From CAYOPZ01 sp964406005 (GTDB taxonomy: Bacteria > Bacteroidota > Bacteroidia > Bacteroidales > SM23-62): a stretch of 64,000 nt of DNA. The stretch lies in NCBI GenBank assembly GCA_964406005.1, contig CAYOPZ010000016.1, positions 3,841 through 67,840 of the forward strand, written 5' to 3'. Both the position numbers and the translations under genes were made by a program. Under the pieces are notes generated by a model, which was not told the DNA's origin, searched no databases, and was given only the letters and a program-made list of their open reading frames with translations. Positions 1 to 7,686 of the stretch are shown here, in pieces (within the stretch, counting starts at the first letter, position 1; each line of letters starts with the position of its first letter).

Positions 1-2
1 AG

Positions 3-1073
3 AGCCAGTGGGTACGCAAGGGGAGCCACCAGACCCTGACGGTCCTGGCAACAGGGACGCGGCCCATCGGTTACCAGTGGTACCTCGATGGTACTGCCAT
101 TCCGGGTGAGGACGAATCTGAACTTGACTTCCCTTCCATCGATTACGGCAACGAGGGGACCTACCATTGTGAGATATCCAATGTCTGCGGCACGGTTGAA
201 ACGGATTCGGCCGTATATTTCGTCGCACCAGAGATATGCATGGTTACCGTTGATTCGGTTACAGGCAAGAACCTTATCATCTGGGAAAAGCAAACCAGCG
301 CCGAATTACTGAGCTATAACGTGTACAGGGAAGGGATCGTTGCAGGATTTTACGACCTTATCGGCGCAGTGCCCAATGAAGATCTCAGTGTGTTTGTCGA
401 CAGTACGGCAGATCCGACTTCACAGGCATACTGGTACAAGATAACGGCCACAGACACTTCGGGCAGGGAAACAGGACTGGATCTTTGCATCCCCCACAAG
501 ACCATACATCTGCTGACGACTATTAATCCCGAAACCGGTGCGACACAGCTTGCCTGGGACCCGTATATAGGGTTCAGCTACGGTACCTATTACATCCTGC
601 GGAGCAGTACAGAAAACAATTTTTCCGTTTTCCACTCCATGGCAAGCAGTACATCCACCTGGAGCGATATTACGGGCGGTGAGGAGCAGTATTATTACCG
701 GGTAGCCGTACAAAAAACCGGGGACTGCACACCGACCGGCAACACAAAAGCAAGTGCAGGCCCTTACAGTCACTCTCTTTCAAACCTGGATGACAATAAA
801 CTGCAGTCGGGTACCGGTGTCCCCGGAATCACGGGAGGGCAGGTCAGGGTATTCCCGAATCCCTTCACACTTTCGACCATGCTTCAATTCCCGAACCCGG
901 AGGGAAAAACCTATACGCTTTACATTATGGACCTCTCCGGAAAAATACAGCGGATAGAGCATGATATAACCGGATTCAGCCACGTGATCGAGCGCGGTAA
1001 CCTCGGGCAGGGATACTACCTTTTCGAACTCAGGGGAGACGTGGTGTACAAGGGAAGACTGGTGATCCATTGA
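3..1073 (+). CDS. T9SS-secreted Ig/FN3-like protein, C-terminal part (5' truncated)
   Basis: The frame is open from base 3, so the N-terminus lies outside the window; 356 residues are visible. Residues about 10-75 look like an Ig-like domain (Trp core, then a YHC-type Cys motif). One or two FN3-like beta domains follow to about 260. Residues about 278-356 match the type A C-terminal sorting domain of the Bacteroidota type IX secretion system: a VFPNPF motif, an IMDLSGK-type strand, a GYY strand and a short terminal strand. By family knowledge such proteins cross the outer membrane through T9SS and are released or anchored to the surface. The passenger function, enzymatic or adhesive, lies in the missing part. 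It converges on the ABC exporter gene. Confidence 0.85.
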   Translation, partial: SQWVRKGSHQTLTVLATGTRPIGYQWYLDGTAIPGEDESELDFPSIDYGNEGTYHCEISNVCGTVETDSAVYFVAPEICMVTVDSVTGKNLIIWEKQTSAELLSYNVYREGIVAGFYDLIGAVPNEDLSVFVDSTADPTSQAYWYKITATDTSGRETGLDLCIPHKTIHLLTTINPETGATQLAWDPYIGFSYGTYYILRSSTENNFSVFHSMASSTSTWSDITGGEEQYYYRVAVQKTGDCTPTGNTKASAGPYSHSLSNLDDNKLQSGTGVPGITGGQVRVFPNPFTLSTMLQFPNPEGKTYTLYIMDLSGKIQRIEHDITGFSHVIERGNLGQGYYLFELRGDVVYKGRLVIH

Positions 1074-1090
1074 TAAACCCTTGTTGCAGA

Positions 1091-2866
1091 TTACATGGCA
1101 AATTGAAGCTCGCTTAGGTTTCTGTATACTCCCGACGGGAGTTTTATAAGCTCTTTGTGTGTCCCCTGCTCCACGAGCCTGCCCTGGTCAATGACAAAGA
1201 TCTGGTCGGCTTTTCGGATGGTTGACAGACGATGTGCGATGACTATGGATGTCCTGCCTTTCATCAGTTTTTCAAGTGCATCCTGAACAAGGCTTTCCGA
1301 TTCGGAATCAAGTGAGGAAGTCGCTTCGTCAAGGATCAGGATCCTGGGATCTTTCAGCACTGCACGGGCTATGGCGATCCTCTGTCTTTGCCCGCCGCTC
1401 AGCTGTGTACCCCTCTCACCCACGAGGGTCTCAAACTGATCGGGAAAACGCTCGATAAATTCAATGGCATTTGCTTTCCCTGCAGCTTCTTCAATCTCCT
1501 TCCCTGTAGCTCCGAACCTGCCGTAGGCAATGTTTTCCCGAATGGTTCCACCGAACAGGAAAATGTCCTGGGGAACAAGGGCAATCTGCTTTCGTAAAAC
1601 CGAAAGCGGTATGTCCGTCCCCTTTTTACCGTTAAACCATATCGCTCCCCGGGTCGGATCGTGCAATCTTAGTAACAGGGACGTCAATGTGGATTTTCCG
1701 GCCCCGCTGGGCCCCACAAGTGCAATCAGCTGGTTCTGTTCGATCCGGAAGTCAATCCTGTCAAGTACCTCCAGGTCGGGTCTGGAAGGGTATGCAAAAG
1801 AGACCTCCCTGAAGCTTATCTGGCCGCTCAGTTCATCCTTCCTGTCCAGCGTTTCGATTTCCTCAATCGGCTCTTCTTCAACATCGAAAATCTCGAAAAG
1901 GTCTTCCGTGGCACCAATGAAACGCTGGATACGCGTTATCACACTCGCCATTCCGCCGATGTTGCCCCCGATGAATCCCGAATAGAGTACAAATGAGAAC
2001 AGGTCTCCCGCACCCATTTCTCCTGCCGCCAGCAATGCCGCACCCCGCCATATAACGGCAACCAGCGCACCGAACAGCCCGAGAATCATGAATGAAAAGA
2101 AGGCCCCCCTGTAGCGGCCGCCCTTCATTCCCAGTCTGGCGATTTCGAGTGTCCTGTCCCTGTACCGGCCGATCTCCAGAAATTCGTTCGTGAATGTCTT
2201 TACACTGCGTATTCCCTGCAGCGTTTCTTCCACGATGGTATTCGACTCCGCCACCTCTTTTTGCATTTTCCTGGAATACCTGCGAATGAAACGTCCGAAG
2301 AAAAACACCATCATGACAATCGCCGGAAGGATCGCCAGCATAAAAAGCGTCAGGCTGAACGATGTGTATACCAGTAAACCGATTCCTCCGACCAGGATGA
2401 TAAGCTGGCGCAGGAAATCCGCCAGTGTCGAGGTCAGGGTGTCCTGAAGGAGAGTTATATCGGCAGAGATCCTGCTGTTCAACTCCCCTACCCTTTTCAT
2501 ATCAAAGAACCTGACGGGCAGTTTGATCAGATGGTTATATGTATCCTGGCGAAGATTCGCGAGTGCTTTTTCGGTCACATTTACAAACAACACGGTCCTG
2601 AAATAAGAAAAAACGGATTGAACCAGAAGTATGACAATCAGCCAGAGCGCAAGAGTATTAAGGGATTCAGCAAGGTTGCCCTCATTGCCTGCATTTACCA
2701 GTTCACCGAGCAATTTAGGAAATGCAAGACTGGCCATGCTGGCTCCGAACAGGAAAAACATACCGGTCCCGAATGCTCCGGAAAAGGGCTTTATATACCT
2801 GTACAGCTTGAATGCATTTTTCAAACCCGTAATGGTGATCTTCTTTTTGGGTACTTCCGGTCTCAT
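1091..2866 (-). CDS. ABC transporter, fused permease/ATPase (MsbA-like exporter)
   Basis: This 591-residue half-transporter has an N-terminal six-helix membrane domain (about 30-320) and a C-terminal ATPase. Visible motifs are Walker A GPSGAGKST, signature LSGGQRQRIAIARA, Walker B ILILDEATSSLD and an H-loop in IVIAHRLST. Length and order fit type IV exporters of the MsbA/multidrug class, which act as dimers in the inner membrane and export lipids or hydrophobic compounds. It stands alone, divergent from dodecin. Assignment to lipid A flipping (msbA) is not justified, because Bacteroidota carry several paralogues. Confidence 0.92.
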   Translation of the reverse strand: MRPEVPKKKITITGLKNAFKLYRYIKPFSGAFGTGMFFLFGASMASLAFPKLLGELVNAGNEGNLAESLNTLALWLIVILLVQSVFSYFRTVLFVNVTEKALANLRQDTYNHLIKLPVRFFDMKRVGELNSRISADITLLQDTLTSTLADFLRQLIILVGGIGLLVYTSFSLTLFMLAILPAIVMMVFFFGRFIRRYSRKMQKEVAESNTIVEETLQGIRSVKTFTNEFLEIGRYRDRTLEIARLGMKGGRYRGAFFSFMILGLFGALVAVIWRGAALLAAGEMGAGDLFSFVLYSGFIGGNIGGMASVITRIQRFIGATEDLFEIFDVEEEPIEEIETLDRKDELSGQISFREVSFAYPSRPDLEVLDRIDFRIEQNQLIALVGPSGAGKSTLTSLLLRLHDPTRGAIWFNGKKGTDIPLSVLRKQIALVPQDIFLFGGTIRENIAYGRFGATGKEIEEAAGKANAIEFIERFPDQFETLVGERGTQLSGGQRQRIAIARAVLKDPRILILDEATSSLDSESESLVQDALEKLMKGRTSIVIAHRLSTIRKADQIFVIDQGRLVEQGTHKELIKLPSGVYRNLSELQFAM

Positions 2867-2873
2867 GCGAACG

Positions 2874-2898
2874 CAATATTAGAAAATATTCCTTACAA
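2874..2898 (-). promoter_or_regulatory. Possible promoter of the ABC exporter
   Basis: On the minus strand a TAATATTG box (7 of 8 match to TAnnTTTG) lies just upstream of the ATG, with TTG 14 bases further up. It is a weak candidate and very close to the start codon. Confidence 0.25.
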
Positions 2899-2946
2899 CC
2901 GATTCATGACTTAATGACGAAATACAGGCTTTCATATTGTAAAACA

Positions 2947-2977
2947 TTGACAATGGCATTATGTTTCACTAACTTTA
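2947..2977 (+). promoter_or_regulatory. Bacteroidota-type promoter of dodecin
   Basis: TTG at 2947-2949 and TAACTTTA at 2970-2977 resemble the -33/-7 elements used by Bacteroidota primary sigma factor. The predicted start is about 15-20 bases before the ATG. Confidence 0.4.
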
Positions 2978-2999
2978 TTAGGAACCCAAATTCTTTATT

Positions 3000-3215
3000 A
3001 TGCCGGACAGCGTTTATAAAATCATCGAACTGGTAGGTACCAGCAACGAATCATGGGAAAAAGCCGCAGGAAACGCCATTTCCAAAGCCTCTGAGACCCT
3101 GAGGGATCTTCGGATTGCAGAAATCTCCGAACTGGACGTGTGCATTAAGGACGGGAAGGTTGATTGTTACCGTGCCAAGGTAAAAGTATCCTTTAAGTTT
3201 GAAAGCCAGGCGTAA
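3000..3215 (+). CDS. Dodecin family flavin-binding protein
   Basis: The 71-residue product matches dodecin in length and sequence: a VYKIIELVGTS start, a helix containing SWEKAAGNAI, and an IAEISELDV strand, closing with a VKVSFKF strand. Dodecins assemble into hollow dodecamers that bind flavin (FMN, riboflavin) and are thought to buffer free flavin in the cytoplasm. It is a single-gene unit, with a promoter-like box directly upstream and no neighbour of related function. Confidence 0.9.
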   Translation: MPDSVYKIIELVGTSNESWEKAAGNAISKASETLRDLRIAEISELDVCIKDGKVDCYRAKVKVSFKFESQA

Positions 3216-3428
3216 CCCGGAGAATTCCTCAATCCGGCTTCCGTCTCCCCGCCTTTCAGGCAAATTATCGCTGGAAAGCGCCCTGAACCGACGCCGTTCC
3301 AGGGGGCAGTTTCATGCCAGGTCCATTGAGCTTCGGGAAACCGGCCAGGTTCCCCGGGCATCATACGGTATAACCGAGACCGGAAGGACCAGTCCCCTGG
3401 TTGGTTATCTGATGACAGGGATCAGGAT

Positions 3429-3692
3429 CTAGGATTTCCAGCGTTCCAGTTTCGGTATATGAGATGTGTAAAACCACCTTTTAAGGGGACCGTACCCCAT
3501 TTCCTTAAGTTTTCCCTTTACCAGACGAACCATTTGATCCGGCGTGGTAAAGTCATCTTTAAATGCACCCTGCGTATAGCAGAAGCTGCAATACTTTGTA
3601 TTTTTCGATCCGTCGGAATCCGTACCTCCGTGCTCAGGATCCTTTTCCATCGGCATGCCGCAGCTCTGGCAGAATTTGTCAAATGCTCCCAT
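3429..3692 (-). CDS. Small zinc-ribbon protein
   Basis: The 87-residue product begins with a CQSCGMPM motif at about residues 9-16, followed by a CSFCYTQG motif near 36, giving four Cys spaced for one zinc ion. This matches the putative zinc-ribbon family of roughly 80-90 residues found widely in Bacteroidota and Firmicutes. The C-terminal half carries helix-like sequence with an MVRLVKGKLKEMG segment. No biochemical role is established. It has its own well-formed promoter and no clear operon partner. Confidence 0.8.
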   Translation of the reverse strand: MGAFDKFCQSCGMPMEKDPEHGGTDSDGSKNTKYCSFCYTQGAFKDDFTTPDQMVRLVKGKLKEMGYGPLKRWFYTSHIPKLERWKS

Positions 3693-3719
3693 AATGATTT
3701 ACTTTGATTAGATTTTAAA

Positions 3720-3746
3720 CAAAATTAACGATCATATATTAAGCAA
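3720..3746 (-). promoter_or_regulatory. Promoter of the zinc-ribbon gene
   Basis: On the minus strand TAATTTTG (complement of 3720-3727) is a full match to the TAnnTTTG -7 box. TTG (complement of 3744-3746) lies 16 bases upstream. Transcription would start about 20-25 bases before the ATG. Confidence 0.5.
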
Positions 3747-3831
3747 AATATTTACGGATTCCAAAAAAATGAATCCTGTATTTAAAATCATAATAATCGG
3801 AGCCCAGGGGTATGAAGTTACCAAGGAGTTG

Positions 3832-3859
3832 TTGATTCTTCCAAAGTTTACTAATTTTA
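3832..3859 (+). promoter_or_regulatory. Probable promoter of the 163-residue unknown
   Basis: TTG at 3832-3834 and TAATTTTA at 3852-3859, 17 bases apart, resemble the Bacteroidota promoter; the ATG follows at 3915. Confidence 0.4.
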
Positions 3860-3914
3860 TTATGGATTAGTAATCACATAACCTGAAATCACTAAAACCA
3901 GTAATCGAATTAAA

Positions 3915-4406
3915 ATGGATATCAAATTTGAATTAACCACGATACAGGAGAATGCATTTATCTATGAAACGCATTTGAAAAATATGAGCCGCAGAAGAGA
4001 CCTCTGGTCTTCAGCAGTCAAGGAAAAAATTATGAATACACTCAGGGAGGTGCAGAAGAACTTTCATAAGATCAACTGGAATGTCCAGATCTCGGATGCG
4101 AAAAAGAACATGGAAACCGTAAGCTTGAAGATCAAGGATGCCCCGTGCGGGATCAGCGAAACAAAGGAAGGAGAGAATGCCGTGACGGAATATTTGAAAC
4201 GGGGTGCGGAACTTGGTTTTTCACAAATGATCTCCGGCAAGATCAATGTATGGTTCGATTATCCGTACTGGGAAGGGCTTCAGATCTCAAAACAGCTCCG
4301 GAAACATCTTGTCACCATTGAACCCTCATATGTCACCGAAAGTCTGATCGCAGGTTATGTGCACCAGTTCCTGCATGAGGTCACCGCATACGAATCCAAT
4401 GTGTAA
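3915..4406 (+). CDS. Hypothetical protein, 163 residues
   Basis: I do not recognise this family. It has no signal peptide or membrane segment, so it is probably cytoplasmic. The first half is Lys/Asn-rich and helical. The middle has an IKDAPCGISETKEG stretch, and the C-terminal half has aromatic patches (WFDYPYWEG) and ends in a predicted helix. It has a promoter-like box upstream and is monocistronic, 137 bases ahead of the DUF502 gene. Codon use looks like its neighbours, and the antisense frame is much shorter, so it is likely a real gene. Confidence 0.65.
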   Translation: MDIKFELTTIQENAFIYETHLKNMSRRRDLWSSAVKEKIMNTLREVQKNFHKINWNVQISDAKKNMETVSLKIKDAPCGISETKEGENAVTEYLKRGAELGFSQMISGKINVWFDYPYWEGLQISKQLRKHLVTIEPSYVTESLIAGYVHQFLHEVTAYESNV

Positions 4407-4498
4407 AGGCCTGTCCGGACCTCCGGTCAATTCCACGTTTTATCCCGGGCCGCATACCAGCTTTATGAAATGTGCTTCCACGGGCTCCTGAGTTATTA

Positions 4499-4506
4499 TA
4501 TATTTG
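4499..4506 (+). promoter_or_regulatory. -7 box (TATATTTG) of the DUF502 gene
   Basis: An exact TAnnTTTG match lies 37 bases before the ATG at 4544. No clear TTG sits at the expected upstream distance. Confidence 0.4.
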
Positions 4507-4543
4507 CATCTCCCAGGGAATTATTAACATTAAATAAGATACG

Positions 4544-5137
4544 ATGAAAAAGTATATAAATGCAACCCTCCTCGGTGGATTTGCCGCCCTTTTACCGCTG
4601 GGACTGGTGGTTCTTGTTTTCCGGTGGATCATCGGACTGGTCCAGAAGTATCTCGGCCCCATAGTCGAATTATTCGAGGTTGACTCACGCTGGCTCATGC
4701 TTTCAATCTATATTCTGCTGATATTGGCCATCCTGATCATTTTTTTCTTTATCGGGGTCATGATCCGGACACGGATCGGCAGGTTCTTCAATGTAGTACT
4801 CGAGCAAAAATATCTCATGAAAATTCCGGGTTACAGAATTGCCAGGGAAACGGTCATGCAGTTTTTCGGGAAAAAACGTTCATTTTTTTCGGAAGTTGTA
4901 CTGGTTGATATTTTCAACTGCGGCACACTGATGACGGGTTTTATCACGGATGACCAGGGGGAATACATCACGGTATTTGTACCCACCGGGCCCAATCCCA
5001 CATCCGGGAATATCTACCACGTTAAGAAAACCCGGGTATATCGCACTACTGAAGCTGTGGACAATGGCATGAAATCCATCATCAGCTGCGGTGCAGGTTC
5101 TGCCCAGATCTTCGAGAAAAGCATTAAACCCCTGTAG
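4544..5137 (+). CDS. DUF502 family membrane protein
   Basis: The 197-residue product fits the DUF502 family: two N-terminal membrane helices (about 5-32 and 50-80) flank a short loop, followed by a soluble domain with a GYRIARETVMQFF segment, a DIFNCGTLMTGFITDD stretch and a VFVPTGPNPTSGNIYHV motif that is characteristic of the family. The function is not established; plant homologues (LIKE-COV) act in trafficking. It is monocistronic and converges on the CPBP-like gene. Confidence 0.85.
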   Translation: MKKYINATLLGGFAALLPLGLVVLVFRWIIGLVQKYLGPIVELFEVDSRWLMLSIYILLILAILIIFFFIGVMIRTRIGRFFNVVLEQKYLMKIPGYRIARETVMQFFGKKRSFFSEVVLVDIFNCGTLMTGFITDDQGEYITVFVPTGPNPTSGNIYHVKKTRVYRTTEAVDNGMKSIISCGAGSAQIFEKSIKPL

Positions 5138-5171
5138 CGACATCAGATGATGCGGATTACTGCTTTCATAT

Positions 5172-5837
5172 TTAATCCACAAAGGAACTCACGAAAAAAT
5201 AGCCGAGGCCACAGGTAAAAAGCCATACACCGTAGAGGGCCTGTTCGATAATACTTGCAGCAAGCGATTTTGATCTGTTGTATCGCCATGCGAATATCAT
5301 CCCCGCCAGAAACGTTAAAAGAAGCACAAGCCAGTTCTTATACAGTATATGTCCGAAGGAAAATAACGCTGCACTCGCAATAATCCTGGGGAGGGTCCCG
5401 CGGAACAGCACACCGTACCTGTGAAAAAAAAGGGACCTGTATATCAGTCCCTGGGGAATTACCGAAAAGACCGGATAAAAAATGCTGATCGCCAGCAATA
5501 ACAGGGGATTGATCCTGACCAGCTGAAACAGTTTTTCCGCGTCAATGATCCGGATCAGTGCAACCATGATGACTGCGGCGGCCAGGAACATCAGCATTAT
5601 GCTTCCCATCTCCCTTTTGCCTTTCTGCCAGTTGATCAGGGTCTGCCTGTCGAATGAAGTATCAAAACGCAGATACAGGTATACGGAGATCCCCATCAGC
5701 ATCAGCAGGACCATCAATGGCACCGGCAACAGGTCCAGCATGACCAGAAGGGGCAAAACCAGGTAAAGAACGATGGCCTCAATGATCAGCCTGTACCTGT
5801 TACTGCCATAGATCAATTTCCTTGATTGAATTGTCAT
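5172..5837 (-). CDS. CPBP-family intramembrane protease homologue, probably inactive
   Basis: The 221-residue multi-spanning protein has the CPBP (Abi/Rce1) fold pattern. The second motif FxxxH is kept (F159-H163). The first motif EExxxR reads Q129-G130 to R134, so both glutamates are missing. At the position of the last motif His there is Gln (EQALYG, 198-203). In the family these residues form the catalytic or metal site, so this copy is likely a non-proteolytic homologue. The surrounding sequence (FFHRYG, a long LLLTFLAGM helix, a CGLGYFF end) is otherwise typical. It converges with the DUF502 gene and diverges from a small lipoprotein. Confidence 0.75.
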   Translation of the reverse strand: MTIQSRKLIYGSNRYRLIIEAIVLYLVLPLLVMLDLLPVPLMVLLMLMGISVYLYLRFDTSFDRQTLINWQKGKREMGSIMLMFLAAAVIMVALIRIIDAEKLFQLVRINPLLLLAISIFYPVFSVIPQGLIYRSLFFHRYGVLFRGTLPRIIASAALFSFGHILYKNWLVLLLTFLAGMIFAWRYNRSKSLAASIIEQALYGVWLFTCGLGYFFVSSFVD

Positions 5838-6017
5838 ATGCGTTTTTGTGCCGGCATGTCAGCCCGAAATTAAAAAAAAGCCCGGTTGGTCCTCACTCCG
5901 TAAATAAAGATTATGACCTGTATTGTTTCTTAACCATTTCATAAACATTCGGGCTTCGTTCTTTCGGACATAATTGGTATCTTGGTTCGAACATTTCAAT
6001 CCAAAGATTGCATATTT

Positions 6018-6323
6018 ATGAAAAAGCCTTTTGTCCTGTTCGTCATTGTGGCAACGATGGCGATCGCATTTACCGCCTGCCTGCCGGGTACAAACCCGGC
6101 ACAGGATGTGGCTACCGAGTTCGGAACCACCGCCGGCTTCCTGCGCGGACTGTGGCACGGATTTATCGCGCCGTTTACATTTGTTGTATCGCTGTTCACC
6201 GAAAATATCAACATGTACGAGGTGCATAATAACGGCGGATGGTATGACTTCGGGTTCGTCATAGGGGCAGGAATTATATTCAGCGGGGGCGGCCGTGCAT
6301 CCAAGTACCGCAAACATGGCTGA
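6018..6323 (+). CDS. Small lipoprotein, 101 residues
   Basis: I chose the ATG at 6018 rather than the upstream one at 5982, because it begins a clean lipoprotein signal (MKKPFV, hydrophobic core, Cys at about 20 in FTAC). The mature part has a short TM-like helix (IAPFTFVVSLF), a NGGWYDFGFVIGAG segment and a Gly-rich end. It resembles short conserved Bacteroidota envelope proteins of unknown role. It could be an inner-membrane peptide rather than an outer-membrane lipoprotein. It appears monocistronic. Confidence 0.65.
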   Translation: MKKPFVLFVIVATMAIAFTACLPGTNPAQDVATEFGTTAGFLRGLWHGFIAPFTFVVSLFTENINMYEVHNNGGWYDFGFVIGAGIIFSGGGRASKYRKHG

Positions 6324-6398
6324 TTGTTGAGTTCCGTATTACAGGAATTTCCCGGCAGGATTTTGTGGTCTCAAAAATAATGATTATAATATGATCGT

Positions 6399-6406
6399 TA
6401 AATTTG
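6399..6406 (+). promoter_or_regulatory. -7 box (TAAATTTG) of the DUF763 gene
   Basis: An exact TAnnTTTG match ends 17 bases before the ATG at 6424, giving a very short leader. Confidence 0.35.
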
Positions 6407-6420
6407 ATTAATATTTAATC
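6406..6420. promoter_or_regulatory. Inverted repeat just before the DUF763 start
   Basis: GATTAA-TAT-TTAATC is a perfect 6-base inverted repeat with a 3-base centre. It ends 3 bases before the ATG and overlaps the predicted transcription start. It could be an operator for a dimeric repressor; in AT-rich DNA a chance origin cannot be excluded. Confidence 0.3.
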
Positions 6421-6423
6421 ATT

Positions 6424-7680
6424 ATGAAACGAAGCGGACAGGCAGACCTGCCTTTGCATAACGGAAGGGTGCCTGAATGGTTGTATGAACGCATGGCACG
6501 CATGGCAAGGGCGATCACGGAATCCGTCATAATGGATTATGGAAAAGACGAATTCATCAGGCGGATCAGTGATCCCTTCTGGTTCCAGGCCCTCGGATCC
6601 CTTCTGGGGATGGACTGGCATTCCTCGGGGATCACCACATCCGTTACTGCTGCATTAAAAAGGGCCATAAATCCTGTCTCGGACGAGTTGGGTCTGTATG
6701 TCTGCGGCGGGCGGGGAACCTGCTCGAGGAAAACACCCGGTGAACTGACAGGTTATGCCGGCCGGACCGGGCTCAATGCAGACAGGCTGGTCAGATCGAG
6801 CAGACTGACTGCAAAAATAGACAATACGGCCATTCAGGATGGCTTCCAGATCTACCTGCATTCGTTCATTGTTTCGGATTCGGGAAAATGGTCGGTCATC
6901 CAGCAGGGCATGAACGGCCCTGCCGGGCGGGCCAGAAGGTACCACTGGCATTCGGCTGACATTAAATCCTTTTCAGAGGAACCGCATACCTCCATTGTTG
7001 GGGAAAACCAGGGTAAAATACTGAACCTTACGGATAGGGATGCCGGACCGGCAAAGCAGGGCATACTCGATATTGCAAATGAAAAGCCGGACAGAATGAT
7101 CCGTGATATAAGATCCATTGTGCTGCCGGCCCGTCATGACATTACCTGCAGGGATGTGGACCTGAAACGGCTGGGGGCCGTACTCGCCTTTGCATATGAA
7201 CGGAAATTCGACAATTTTGAAGACTTCCTGCTGATCGAGGGAATGGGGCCTAAAACCCTCAGGTCCCTGGCCCTGGTCAGTGAAGTTATCCACGGCACTC
7301 CAGGCAGGTTCAACGATCCTGCAAGGTTCTCATTTGCCACCGGGGGGAAGGACGGCATACCTTTCCCCGTCCAGACAAGGGTTTATGATGAAACAATCCT
7401 GTGCCTTCGCCGGGCGGTGGATAACGCAAAACTTGGCATATATGACAGGCAGAGGGCGATCAGAGGACTCCTCCCCTGGATGGAAAGCATGGAAGAAAAT
7501 TTCATTCCCGATCCCGGCCGCTTTAAGAAATACCTGACGAAGGAGATCAGGGAGTCCCCGGATTACGGGGGAAGAACAGCCGGAGGGCCGGTAAAATCCC
7601 CGGCAAGAACCAGGAAACAGAAAAAAACAGGGCCCGCTGACTGCCAACTGACCCTGTTTCCTCTGGAACATTCTGCCTGA
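6424..7680 (+). CDS. DUF763 domain protein with HhH-like segment and beta-clamp-like tail
   Basis: The 418-residue product matches DUF763: an ADLPLHNGRVPEWL start, a GLYVCGGRG-type segment near 90-97, and an FSFATGGKDGIPFPV block near 302-316. The family is common in archaea and thermophiles and scattered in bacteria; its function is unknown. Residues about 271-288 (IEGMGPKTLRSLALVSEV) read like a helix-hairpin-helix DNA-binding motif. After a basic linker (about 391-402) the C-terminus carries QLTLF at 408-412, close to the sliding-clamp-binding consensus QL[SD]LF. I infer a role in DNA repair or replication. It is monocistronic and converges, 6 bases apart, with the Tyr/Gly-rich gene. Confidence 0.8.
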   Translation: MKRSGQADLPLHNGRVPEWLYERMARMARAITESVIMDYGKDEFIRRISDPFWFQALGSLLGMDWHSSGITTSVTAALKRAINPVSDELGLYVCGGRGTCSRKTPGELTGYAGRTGLNADRLVRSSRLTAKIDNTAIQDGFQIYLHSFIVSDSGKWSVIQQGMNGPAGRARRYHWHSADIKSFSEEPHTSIVGENQGKILNLTDRDAGPAKQGILDIANEKPDRMIRDIRSIVLPARHDITCRDVDLKRLGAVLAFAYERKFDNFEDFLLIEGMGPKTLRSLALVSEVIHGTPGRFNDPARFSFATGGKDGIPFPVQTRVYDETILCLRRAVDNAKLGIYDRQRAIRGLLPWMESMEENFIPDPGRFKKYLTKEIRESPDYGGRTAGGPVKSPARTRKQKKTGPADCQLTLFPLEHSA

Positions 7681-7686
7681 AATGTC

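Noticed and set aside
3216..3428. Coding sequence between dodecin and the zinc-ribbon gene
   Set aside because: Short frames on both strands lack conserved features; it is a convergent spacer.
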